DNA of 6,588 nt from an uncultured Oscillospiraceae bacterium (GCA_900553525.1 USDZ01000098.1:1-6588), one strand, 5' to 3'; positions 1-6,079 are shown, numbered from the stretch's first letter. Notes: generated by a model not told the origin, from the sequence alone. Numbers and translations: made by a program.

Positions 1-91
1 GGGCAAACAGATAAGGTTTGAATGAAAAACAGGCGTGAAGCCTTGAAAAATCAATGGTTTTTGAGGATTAGATAGTTAAATCTAAATTTAT

Positions 92-120
92 ATATTAATA
101 ACAATTGTTTTGTTTGTCAA
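92..120 (-). promoter_or_regulatory. Possible leftward sigma-A promoter running out of the window
   Basis: Read on the minus strand, a perfect TTGACA box lies at 120-115, followed after 17 bases by TAATAT at 97-92 (four of six matches to TATAAT). The region 60-145 is very AT-rich. No minus-strand ATG occurs between here and position 1, so any gene it serves must start beyond the window edge. It sits just past the leftward terminator at 190-235, which suits the start of a separate transcription unit. AT-rich DNA yields chance -10 boxes easily, so only the -35 box is persuasive. Confidence 0.35.
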
Positions 121-189
121 TGCGATGTTTATAAATTATTTTAATGATTGTATGGTCACAACGCACATTGGAGGGATTAAAGATAGAAG

Positions 190-235
190 ATAACAAAACG
201 CGGGCGGCCCCCCTTGTGTGGGATAGCCGCCCGTG
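190..235 (-). terminator. Rho-independent terminator for the leftward lipoprotein unit
   Basis: Positions 201-208 and 226-233 form a perfect 8-bp GC-only stem (GCCGCCCG type). Further G-C pairs are possible between the C run 209-213 and the G run 220-222. On the minus strand the stem is followed at once by CGTTTTGTTAT (200-190), a usable U tract. It lies about 160 bases past the lipoprotein stop codon. On the plus strand the stem is followed only by a weak TGCATTTT, so leftward is the main direction. Confidence 0.7.
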
Positions 236-391
236 CATTTTCCGGATTTTTCCACGGTCATACTTTGGAATGAACCGAGCGAACGTATCCCGGGAGAATA
301 TCGCGGGCCGTGTGCGCGTGACGCGGGTCCCGGAGGATACAAAACCGCACCATATGGAAATCGTATTCTGCCGCTGAGAAGGGTCAAAGCC
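236..391. other. GC-rich stretch between lipoprotein stop and terminator, no convincing gene
   Basis: These 156 bases are as GC-rich as the coding regions and unlike the AT-rich DNA to the left. On the minus strand two of the three frames stay open. The third contains an ATG-initiated ORF of 31 codons (about 356-261) with no ribosome binding site. The plus strand also has an open frame through here, again with no usable start signal. It may be a long 3' untranslated region or a remnant of coding sequence. No function is assigned. Confidence 0.3.
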
Positions 392-874
392 TCAATCGCT
401 GTTCCGTTGGTTTTTGTCTCGAAAAGCCGGATCGATCTTGAGACCGATGGCATACACATCCTGCTCGGTAAGCAGTCCGGCTTCGTAGGCGCTTTGGAGC
501 GTATAGAACTGTGCGTCCTTGTAGGCATACACTTCCTGACCGCTGCCAAACGTGATAACATATCCGGCGACTTCGACCGAGCGGAGCGCCTGTGTATAGG
601 CTTGATCACAGTCCATATATACCATATCGCACCCATTGTAATGTCCGAAATAGCTTGAGACCCTCGTTTTGTCCAAGTCCCAGCCATGATCGTTCGGGCT
701 GGTTTCTTCCAGAAAACGGACATAATCCTCGCGTAATTGCAGAGCCCGTTTGGCATTCATGTTGTTCGGATACAGCGGTTTTCCGTCCGTTGTGGTTGGA
801 GTGCCGCACGCCGCAAGAGTATACACAAGCGCTATGCACAACGCCGCGATATAGATCCTGCTTTTTCTGCTCAT
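392..874 (-). CDS. Putative lipoprotein of unknown function
   Basis: This 160-residue protein is predicted to be exported and anchored by lipid to the outer face of the membrane. Residues 1-22 form a typical lipoprotein signal peptide: basic MSRKSR, a hydrophobic core to about residue 20, then the lipobox LAAC with Cys23 as the lipidated residue. The mature part has the pattern YFGHYNGCDMV (75-85), then VAGYVITFGSGQ (102-113), then YKDAQFYTLQSAYEAGLLTEQDV (118-140 region). This last block recurs, as I recall, at the C-terminus of many small clostridial secreted proteins of unknown role. Start choice: ATG at 874 is preceded by GGGGGAGAAG at a good distance. An in-frame ATG at 946 overlaps the promoter's -10 box and lacks a binding site. 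The short basic tail after residue 147 is extra to the repeated block. Monocistronic, with its own promoter and terminator. Confidence 0.85.
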   Translation of the reverse strand: MSRKSRIYIAALCIALVYTLAACGTPTTTDGKPLYPNNMNAKRALQLREDYVRFLEETSPNDHGWDLDKTRVSSYFGHYNGCDMVYMDCDQAYTQALRSVEVAGYVITFGSGQEVYAYKDAQFYTLQSAYEAGLLTEQDVYAIGLKIDPAFRDKNQRNSD

Positions 875-944
875 AATGCTTCTCCCCCATCCAATAAAAT
901 CCCAGGTCGTAAACACCCTTTTCCGCCGGAAAATTCTCATCTTC

Positions 945-974
945 ATAATACGGATTTTATAGAGGATTTGTCAA
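945..974 (-). promoter_or_regulatory. Sigma-A promoter of the lipoprotein gene
   Basis: Read leftward, a perfect TTGACA at 974-969 is followed after 18 bases by TATTAT at 950-945 (five of six to consensus). Transcription should start near 938, giving a leader of about 65 bases before the ATG at 874. This fixes the start codon, since the upstream in-frame ATG would overlap the -10 box. The bases just upstream of the -35 box closely match those of the promoter at 6254-6281. Confidence 0.75.
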
Positions 975-1135
975 GTCTATGGAAGAAAATAGGCTTTTAT
1001 AAGCATACAATCCGGTTCGATTATTTGTTTTTATCCGAAATAGCGCCATTGATGATCCTTTACCCCATGAGAAAACAGGCATAACCCAAAGCGCCGGGGC
1101 TTGCCGCACAATATAGGCCGCCATGTATTTTCAAG
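975..1135. other. Gene-free stretch ahead of a strong terminator
   Basis: No ORF with a ribosome binding site is visible on either strand. A TACAAT hexamer (1006-1011) resembles a -10 box on the plus strand but has no -35 partner. The segment 1088-1122 is GC-rich and could fold. Because a strong rightward terminator follows directly, a small untranslated RNA is possible, but nothing in the sequence identifies one. Confidence 0.3.
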
Positions 1136-1178
1136 GGGGCTGCTGCAAAAGGATTCCTTTTGCAGCAGCCCCTTTTTT
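1136..1178 (+). terminator. Very strong isolated Rho-independent terminator
   Basis: Positions 1136-1152 and 1156-1172 pair perfectly over 17 bp, with a 3-base loop (1153-1155), and are followed directly by six T residues at 1173-1178. There is no rightward gene upstream of it inside the window: the preceding 1.1 kb holds only the leftward lipoprotein gene. It would insulate the exporter operon from read-through from the left, or end a small RNA made from 975-1135. Confidence 0.85.
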
Positions 1179-1272
1179 GCCTGTAGAATGCAGGCCGGCC
1201 ACCGTTCATTGGTAATTTCGCATAAAAAACACGAATTTTGATATATAGTTGTATATTTATAGGCGGTTTTGT

Positions 1273-1280
1273 GCTATGAT
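1273..1280 (+). promoter_or_regulatory. Extended -10 promoter of the exporter operon
   Basis: The sequence TGCTATGAT (1272-1280) is an extended -10 element: TG, one base, then TATGAT (five of six to TATAAT). The upstream DNA is AT-rich, but the best -35 candidate, TTGTAT at 1249-1254, lies 20 bases away, which is too far. The extended -10 would compensate. Transcription should begin near 1287. GGTATTTACC (1281-1290) and the perfect palindrome GGGAATTCCC (1298-1307) sit at and just after the start point, where a repressor could bind. Confidence 0.55.
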
Positions 1281-1286
1281 GGTATT

Positions 1287-1407
1287 TACCCGATCAAGGG
1301 AATTCCCGCTGAAAGGAGGTATACGTCCATCATCCGTTGACTCGGGAACTTGCCTGACGGCCATGCCGTCCGGATTTCGCTTCAAAGGAAAAAGGGAGGG
1401 TCTTGTG
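1287..1407 (+). promoter_or_regulatory. Operon leader with unused Shine-Dalgarno and hairpin
   Basis: This predicted 5' untranslated leader of about 120 bases holds three elements: the palindrome GGGAATTCCC (1298-1307); an ideal Shine-Dalgarno AAAGGAGGT (1312-1320) with no ATG, GTG or TTG at a workable distance; and a perfect 6-bp hairpin with a 3-base loop (GACGGC 1356-1361, GCCGTC 1365-1370) shortly before the real binding site. No known riboswitch fold is recognised. It may control translation of the first gene, or be a remnant of a lost leader peptide. Confidence 0.35.
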
Positions 1408-1995
1408 ATGAATCAAGAGATCGTCGGAATCGGCGTGCTGAAAGGCGGCGCCTATGACACGGTGGTACTTCAGGGAATCGGTGCGGCGCTGGAAACTCTG
1501 AATGTCCACACGTTAAGGATACAGGGGATATTCAAGGGCAAAGAAGTGCGGCAGGCCACCGAAATCACGATGGAGGGCGAGGCGAGAATTACCCGCTGTG
1601 ATTTTGCCGACCGGCTGCTGATGAGGGGGCAGGTCCGGATAATCGGACTCGGCTCGGATGCCTCCTCTCTCATCGGAGAGGGGGAGGTCACCGCCGATCG
1701 TCTTCAGATCGGCCGCTTCCATCTTTGCGGCAACTGCCGCATCCGGTCGCTGCAGGCGTCGGAAATCCAGATTTCGAATCCACCTCCTTCCGCCAAAGAG
1801 AAAGACTCGGTTATAGACGAGGTGGTTTGCGATACATTGACAGCATACCGGCTAAAAGCCAAAAAGGTGACAGCCCAGCATGTGGAACTGCGCGGAGAAT
1901 GTGAGATCGACACCCTGATTTGTCCGTCCGTCACCGTTTCGGGTCCGGAATGCGTTATCCGGCATCCTATACAGGATATGGGCGCGGAATCGTAA
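1408..1995 (+). CDS. Bactofilin-like polymer-forming beta-helix protein
   Basis: A 195-residue soluble protein with no signal peptide or membrane segment. From about residue 50 on, short beta-type segments alternate with glycine turns at 16-18 residue spacing (Gly57, Gly74, Gly92, Gly108, then Gly163 and Gly179). This is the rung period of a right-handed beta-helix as in bactofilins, which self-assemble into membrane-associated filaments. The helix is interrupted at 124-135 by a polar proline- and lysine-rich insert. Seven cysteines (64, 107, 110, 141, 165, 172, 182) are spread along it. Start choice: ATG at 1408 follows AAAGGGAGGG at seven bases. In-frame ATGs at 1276 and 1363 overlap the promoter or lie in a hairpin loop without a binding site. 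It is the first gene of the operon and lies 19 bases before the exporter genes, so a role in placing or regulating the exporter is a reasonable guess. The family call rests on repeat pattern, not on a profile search. Confidence 0.65.
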   Translation: MNQEIVGIGVLKGGAYDTVVLQGIGAALETLNVHTLRIQGIFKGKEVRQATEITMEGEARITRCDFADRLLMRGQVRIIGLGSDASSLIGEGEVTADRLQIGRFHLCGNCRIRSLQASEIQISNPPPSAKEKDSVIDEVVCDTLTAYRLKAKKVTAQHVELRGECEIDTLICPSVTVSGPECVIRHPIQDMGAES

Positions 1996-2014
1996 GAGAA
2001 AGGGCGGCTTTCCC

Positions 2015-3823
2015 ATGAAGAAAAAGACCAAGCCCCTCTATTCCCTGTGGAATAACATCGGATTTATTCTCCGGAATAGCTGGAAAATCGATAAAACCCT
2101 CTTGCTGGTGACGGTTTCGCAGGCGCCGATCATCGTGCTGCTGCCTTTATTGACGACGGTTTTGTCCAAAACCGTGGTCGAATTGGTCACGCAAAAGGCC
2201 GAAGCGGCAACCCTGATCGGCGCCCTGTTGCTTCTCTCTCTGGCCATTCTCCTGCTTCATGTGCTGCAGAATTATACCAGCGCCAAAATCGAATGGCGCT
2301 CTTATCAAAACCGCTTTGCCTATATCCAGATCTGCTGCCGCAAAATCATGGACATGGATTATGAGAACATAGAAAGTCCAACCGGCCAAACCAAAATGCA
2401 GAAAGCGTTTAATTCCTTGTATAACAACAACAGCGGGACACAGCAGTTTTTTTCTCAACTGGTGAATATGGCGTCCAATCTGATCGGTCTGATTACCTAT
2501 TCCGTCCTGCTTATGACCTTTAACCCCTGGATTGTTTTCCTGCTTCTGTCTCTGACAGTCGCAAATTATGTGGTCAATCGCCGGAATACAGTATGGCTCC
2601 ATAAGCACAAAGACAACTGGGTTCCGGCCGACCGAAAAATGACCTATCTCCAGACAAAGGCCAGTGACTTTGAAGCCGCCAAAGATGTTCGGCTTTATTC
2701 CATGGGCTCATGGTTCCGGCAGCTTTTCGAAAAATTTTTTGCCGAACGGAAGATCTGGTGGAAAAAAAGCGAAACATACGGGATGGCCGTGGATCTCTGT
2801 TCGGCGGCGATCACCCTTTTCCGGGACGGTATCGCGTATCTGGTGCTGATATACCAGGTCGTATCCGGAGCCTTGTCCATCTCGGATTTCGTGTTGTATT
2901 TTGGCTTGATTACGCAGTATTCCAACTGGCTGGTCGGCATATTCCAGTCCTACAACACGATGTATGCGACAAGCCTGGATTTCTGCGATTTGCGGGAATT
3001 TCTTGATCTGAAGGATTCGTTCCATCACGGCCCCGGCGTGCCTGTACCGGAACAGGCGCCGGAAATCGTCTTTCAGGATGTCGGCTATCGGTATCCCGGG
3101 AATGAGGAAAACACGTTAAAAGGCTTAAATCTGACCATAAAACCCGGGGAAAAAATCGCCGTGGTGGGGCTTAACGGGGCCGGAAAAACCACGCTCGTCA
3201 AACTCTTATGCGGCCTATACAGGCCCACCGAGGGGGAGATCACGGTCGGCGGCCATCCCATACAGGACTATTGTATAGACGAATATTATGCCATGTTCTC
3301 CGTCATTTTCCAGGATATTCTGTTTATGCCGGTATCCATCGCCAAAAACATTGCTTTAAAGGAAAACAAAGACATCGACCGGCAAAAAATCGACGAAGTA
3401 TTGCAGCTTTCCGGTTTGTATGAAAAGGTACAGGGTTTGCCGGAAAAAGAGGATACCGTGTTGTTGAAAAGCATTGTGGACGGCGCCGTCGATCTGTCCG
3501 GCGGAGAGAAGCAAAAGCTCGCGCTGGCCAGGGCATTGTATCAGAACGGCCGGGTTATGATTTTGGATGAACCCACCGCCGCACTGGATCCCATCGCCGA
3601 AAACGAGATGTATCAAAAATACAACGAGCTTACAAAAGAATCCACGTCCATTTTTATCTCTCACCGTCTTTCCAGCACTCGTTTCTGCGACCGCATTCTG
3701 TTTTTGGAAAACGGCGAAATTGTGGAAGAGGGGTCCCACGAGGAACTGATGCGCGCGGACGGAAAGTACGCGGCCTTATTCCACGTGCAGAGCCAGTATT
3801 ATCAGGAGGGGGTGGCGCTATGA
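2015..3823 (+). CDS. ABC exporter half-transporter, first subunit
   Basis: A 602-residue type I (MsbA-like) exporter half with the membrane domain fused to the ATPase. Hydrophobic segments lie near residues 27-50, 64-87, 143-190 (two) and 257-307 (two), giving six helices. The ATPase spans about 350-602. It has an A-loop Tyr360, Walker A GLNGAGKTT (385-393, Lys391), Q-loop Gln433, signature LSGGEKQ (494-500), Walker B VMILDE (514-519, catalytic Glu519), D-loop AALDP and H-loop His550, so it should hydrolyse ATP. The signature has Glu where most have Gln (LSGGQ). There is no C39 peptidase domain at the N-terminus. The start at 2015 follows AAAGGGCGG. The stop overlaps the next gene's start by four bases, which implies coupled translation and a heterodimer. 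Substrate is unknown: peptide, lipid or drug are all possible. Confidence 0.93.
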   Translation: MKKKTKPLYSLWNNIGFILRNSWKIDKTLLLVTVSQAPIIVLLPLLTTVLSKTVVELVTQKAEAATLIGALLLLSLAILLLHVLQNYTSAKIEWRSYQNRFAYIQICCRKIMDMDYENIESPTGQTKMQKAFNSLYNNNSGTQQFFSQLVNMASNLIGLITYSVLLMTFNPWIVFLLLSLTVANYVVNRRNTVWLHKHKDNWVPADRKMTYLQTKASDFEAAKDVRLYSMGSWFRQLFEKFFAERKIWWKKSETYGMAVDLCSAAITLFRDGIAYLVLIYQVVSGALSISDFVLYFGLITQYSNWLVGIFQSYNTMYATSLDFCDLREFLDLKDSFHHGPGVPVPEQAPEIVFQDVGYRYPGNEENTLKGLNLTIKPGEKIAVVGLNGAGKTTLVKLLCGLYRPTEGEITVGGHPIQDYCIDEYYAMFSVIFQDILFMPVSIAKNIALKENKDIDRQKIDEVLQLSGLYEKVQGLPEKEDTVLLKSIVDGAVDLSGGEKQKLALARALYQNGRVMILDEPTAALDPIAENEMYQKYNELTKESTSIFISHRLSSTRFCDRILFLENGEIVEEGSHEELMRADGKYAALFHVQSQYYQEGVAL

Positions 3824-5679
3824 AATCGTTATGTCGGGATTTCCGGCTGATTCAAAAGGGGCTGAAAGAAATCCACCGGATCCGCCCCAAGCTGCTGACC
3901 TTCCTGTTCATCCGGAGTCTTTTCCAAGCCCTCTCTCCGTTTATCAATATCTACATGTCGGCGCGGATATTAAACGGCATTTCAGCGGGAGAATCCCTGG
4001 AATTCCTGCTCCTGCTCGCCGCTCTCACCGTCGGGCTGAATGTCTTGGTGCTGCTGATCTCCTACGGGTTAAACCATATCGTTAATTTGTTTCAGGCGGA
4101 ATTCGGCTCGTTATATGAAATGCGCCTGAGCCTGAAAATAACCGAGCTGGACTATGCCAATGTGGAAAGCGCCGATACCCATATGCTGCGGCAGAAAATT
4201 CAGGAGTTAAAAAACCTGGACGGGAGCGGTATCTGGCGGCTGTTGAGTTCTTTCCCGGCCCTGATAAAAAACGCCGCCAGCATCCTGTTCGCGGTCTCAT
4301 TGACGTTCACGCTGTTTTTCACCGCGAAGCCGACCGGGGCCTCGGGCCCGCTCGCCTTTGTCCTGTCCCCGTGGGCTTCCCTTCTGCTGGTCGCCTTTAT
4401 TTTCGCCAACGTATGGGTCAACATGTACGCAAACGCGGCGGTGACCAGGAAAATGTACGCCATCATGAACGGCATGATCCCCTTCAACCGCGTTTTCGGA
4501 TATTATATGGGAAACTATATCTCCACCTATCACGCGGGAAAGGATATCCGGATTTATCATCAGGAGAATTTGATCGCGAGCGAAACCGACCGGCTGTTTA
4601 CCGACTTCCGGACGGTCGCCAACCATCTTTCGCGCAACCAAATCCGATTCTCCACCCTAACGTCGGTATCCACCGTCGTCATCAGTACCCTGATCTATCT
4701 TTTTGTGGGATTAAAAGCCCTGGCCGGGTTGTTCGGCGTGGGCATGATTCTGCAGTATGTCAGCAGCATCAACGAATTTACAAACGGGTTCACCGGCTTC
4801 ATGGGGGAACTTTCAAAACTTCGGGCCAACAACGAGGCCATGAACGTCTATTTTGAGTTCATGTCGATTCCGGCATGCATGAACGAGGGAACCCGGATAC
4901 CCGACAAGAATCCTCACCCCGCTGAAATCGAGTTTCGAAACGTCTCCTTTCATTATCCGGGCAGCGATGTGGAGGTTCTCAAACATCTCAACGTCCGGTT
5001 GGGAGGAGACAAACGGATTTCGATTGTCGGCGAAAACGGCAGCGGAAAGACCACCATGATCAAACTGTTGTGCCGTCTTTACGATCCCACGGAGGGTGAA
5101 ATCCGGCTCAACGGCGTGGACATCCGGCAATACGACTATGCGGAATACCAGAAGCTGTTTTCCGTCGTTTTTCAGGATTTCAAATTGTTTTCGTTCTCTC
5201 TTGCGGAGAATGTCGCCGTTGCCTCGGAATATGAGCCCGACCGTGTGGAGGACTGCCTGACCAAGGCCGGTTTCCATGAACGGCTCGCCGCCATGCCCGC
5301 CGGCATAGACACCCATCTGTATAAGGACTTTGATGAAAACGGGGTGGAAGTCTCTGGCGGAGAGGCCCAGAAGATCGCGCTGGCCAGAGCGATCTACAAG
5401 GATTCCCCCTTTGTCGTTCTGGACGAGCCGACCGCCGCTTTGGATCCGATTGCGGAAGAGGAGATTTATACGCATTTCCAGGAGATTGTGGGCAATAAAA
5501 CCGCGGTCTTTATTTCCCATCGGCTGTCTTCCTGCCGCTTCTGCGACCGGATTTTCGTATTGGATAAAGGCGAACTGATCCAACAGGGCAATCATGACGA
5601 CCTGCTGCGGGATACACAGGGAAAATACTACGAACTCTGGAACGCGCAGGCGCAATACTACGCGGAAGCCAAAGGATAG
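3820..5679 (+). CDS. ABC exporter half-transporter, second subunit
   Basis: A 619-residue partner of the preceding subunit and clearly homologous to it: both carry an NVES/NIES-type motif near residue 115, an AALDPIAE block, an HRLSS-RFCDRI block after the H-loop and a C-terminal QYY. Six membrane helices precede the ATPase (about 368-619). The ATPase has an A-loop Tyr379, Walker A GENGSGKTT (404-412, Lys410), Q-loop Gln452, signature VSGGEAQ (511-517), Walker B with Asp535 and catalytic Glu536, and H-loop His567. All catalytic residues are present, so both ATP sites of the dimer look active. The signature again has Glu for Gln, and Val for Leu. Between helices 3 and 4 there is an extra polar stretch (around residues 168-183, TAKPTGASGPL) that is absent from the first subunit and probably lies outside the cell. 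AGGAGGGGG (3804-3812) precedes the ATG. No gene follows in the operon. Confidence 0.93.
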   Translation: MKSLCRDFRLIQKGLKEIHRIRPKLLTFLFIRSLFQALSPFINIYMSARILNGISAGESLEFLLLLAALTVGLNVLVLLISYGLNHIVNLFQAEFGSLYEMRLSLKITELDYANVESADTHMLRQKIQELKNLDGSGIWRLLSSFPALIKNAASILFAVSLTFTLFFTAKPTGASGPLAFVLSPWASLLLVAFIFANVWVNMYANAAVTRKMYAIMNGMIPFNRVFGYYMGNYISTYHAGKDIRIYHQENLIASETDRLFTDFRTVANHLSRNQIRFSTLTSVSTVVISTLIYLFVGLKALAGLFGVGMILQYVSSINEFTNGFTGFMGELSKLRANNEAMNVYFEFMSIPACMNEGTRIPDKNPHPAEIEFRNVSFHYPGSDVEVLKHLNVRLGGDKRISIVGENGSGKTTMIKLLCRLYDPTEGEIRLNGVDIRQYDYAEYQKLFSVVFQDFKLFSFSLAENVAVASEYEPDRVEDCLTKAGFHERLAAMPAGIDTHLYKDFDENGVEVSGGEAQKIALARAIYKDSPFVVLDEPTAALDPIAEEEIYTHFQEIVGNKTAVFISHRLSSCRFCDRIFVLDKGELIQQGNHDDLLRDTQGKYYELWNAQAQYYAEAKG

Positions 5680-5688
5680 AACGCCCGT

Positions 5689-5738
5689 GCCGCCCGGCGT
5701 TTTCGCCGGGTGCCGGGCGGCCAAATGCTTGTGGCCGC
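5689..5738 (+). repeat. Overlapping mutually exclusive GC hairpins after the operon
   Basis: Three perfect stems share bases. Stem A: 5689-5698 with 5712-5721 (10 bp). Stem C: 5693-5699 with 5704-5710 (7 bp, TTTT loop), nested in the same arm. Stem B: 5717-5723 with 5732-5738 (7 bp). A excludes both C and B, while C and B can coexist. No run of T follows any of them, so they are not a classical intrinsic terminator. They begin ten bases after the last exporter stop codon and may protect the transcript end or slow the polymerase before the terminator at 5849-5882. A further 7-bp inverted repeat joins 5748-5754 with 5799-5805. Nothing coding is seen in 5680-5832. Confidence 0.6.
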
Positions 5739-5832
5739 TAAACCTCCTGCGCCGAAATGTCCGTCAAAGATCGCAACAGTCCGTGGCAGCCGTGTAAGCG
5801 GCGCATAGGCGGGGTTGTCTCCGGCCCCCTGT

Positions 5833-6069
5833 TTACAGATATACAAAACCCGGTGTCCTCTCCTCTCGGAGGGGATACCGGGGTTCGATTTTATGGGATC
5901 GTTTACTGGTTTCTTGTGAATAAGGATTCCGCACGGTGGCACTTTCCACATCGTCCAGTTCGAATGCCACGGGTCTCTTCCAGAGAAAAACACCCGCCGC
6001 GCCGATAATCAGTACCAGCACAATGCCGATCCATGGTATCCACCATTTAAAGCGCCTGGATCCTGCCAT
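5833..6069 (-). CDS. Small one-helix membrane protein, probably truncated
   Basis: A 78-residue protein with a basic start (MAGSRRFK), one strongly hydrophobic helix at about residues 9-30, then a short tail predicted to be outside the cell. The block VAFELDDVESATVR just after the helix resembles the DI-SATV segment that I recall following the anchor in clostridial proteins of the DUF5301 type, which continue for roughly another 80-100 residues. Here the tail turns arginine-rich and ends after about 30 residues. The last codons run through a terminator hairpin (5849-5882) and its U tract, and the stop lies beyond them, which is abnormal for an intact gene. In the frame two bases on, a stop at 5905-5903 falls neatly before the hairpin. 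Truncation or frameshift is therefore likely. Start: ATG at 6069 follows GAGAGGG at five bases. An alternative GTG two codons upstream is less likely. Confidence 0.5.
   Translation of the reverse strand: MAGSRRFKWWIPWIGIVLVLIIGAAGVFLWKRPVAFELDDVESATVRNPYSQETSKRSHKIEPRYPLREERTPGFVYL
5845..5882. terminator. Two-way terminator between converging units
   Basis: Positions 5849-5863 pair with 5868-5882 around a four-base loop (5864-5867). In plus-strand RNA all 15 positions pair, two of them as G-U. In minus-strand RNA these two become A-C mismatches, but the outer six GC-rich pairs and the inner stem remain, and the loop reads GAGA, a GNRA-type tetraloop. Leftward, TTTTGTATAT follows the stem (5848-5839), a good U tract. 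Rightward, the tail (GTTCGATTTTA) is weaker. It lies between the end of the exporter operon and the end of the leftward unit, so a shared role fits. Confidence 0.65.
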
Positions 6070-6079
6070 AAACACCCTC

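Noticed and set aside
144..377. Plus-strand reading frame of 77 codons with GGAGGG at 170-176 and a TTGTCA/TATTTT pair at 114-142
   Set aside because: The GGAGGG lies inside the frame and has no start codon at the right distance, the -10 box is poor, and the frame crosses the hairpin of a leftward terminator. The TTGTCA is better explained as the complement of a leftward TTGACA.
136..756. Long minus-strand reading frame of 206 codons overlapping the lipoprotein gene
   Set aside because: It overlaps a gene with clear signal peptide, promoter and binding site in another frame, has no binding site of its own, is rich in Arg, Pro and Ser as out-of-frame GC-rich DNA is, and runs through the terminator at 190-235.
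875..946. Upstream ATG extending the lipoprotein by 24 residues
   Set aside because: The ATG overlaps the -10 box, and the extension would bury the signal peptide behind a charged leader. ATG 874 has an excellent binding site.
1337..1357. Six-codon leader peptide starting at TTG 1337
   Set aside because: The Shine-Dalgarno at 1312-1320 is 17 bases away, too far for normal initiation, and the peptide has no attenuator-type codon run.
1249..1407. N-terminal extension of the bactofilin-like protein (starts at 1249, 1276 or 1363)
   Set aside because: The first starts lie in or before the promoter; 1363 sits in a hairpin loop with no binding site. The extension has no beta-helix character, whereas 1408 has a strong binding site.
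2015..5679. Exporter as a bacteriocin processing transporter
   Set aside because: Neither subunit has an N-terminal C39 peptidase domain, and I found no small double-glycine leader peptide, modifying enzyme or immunity gene in the window.
4813..5724. 303-codon minus-strand reading frame
   Set aside because: It lies opposite the ATPase domain of the second exporter, whose motifs are all intact. It is an antisense shadow of conserved coding sequence and has no binding site or promoter.
5658..5993. Minus-strand frame of 111 codons crossing the two-way terminator
   Set aside because: It has no binding site, its composition is unlike a protein, and it passes through several hairpins.
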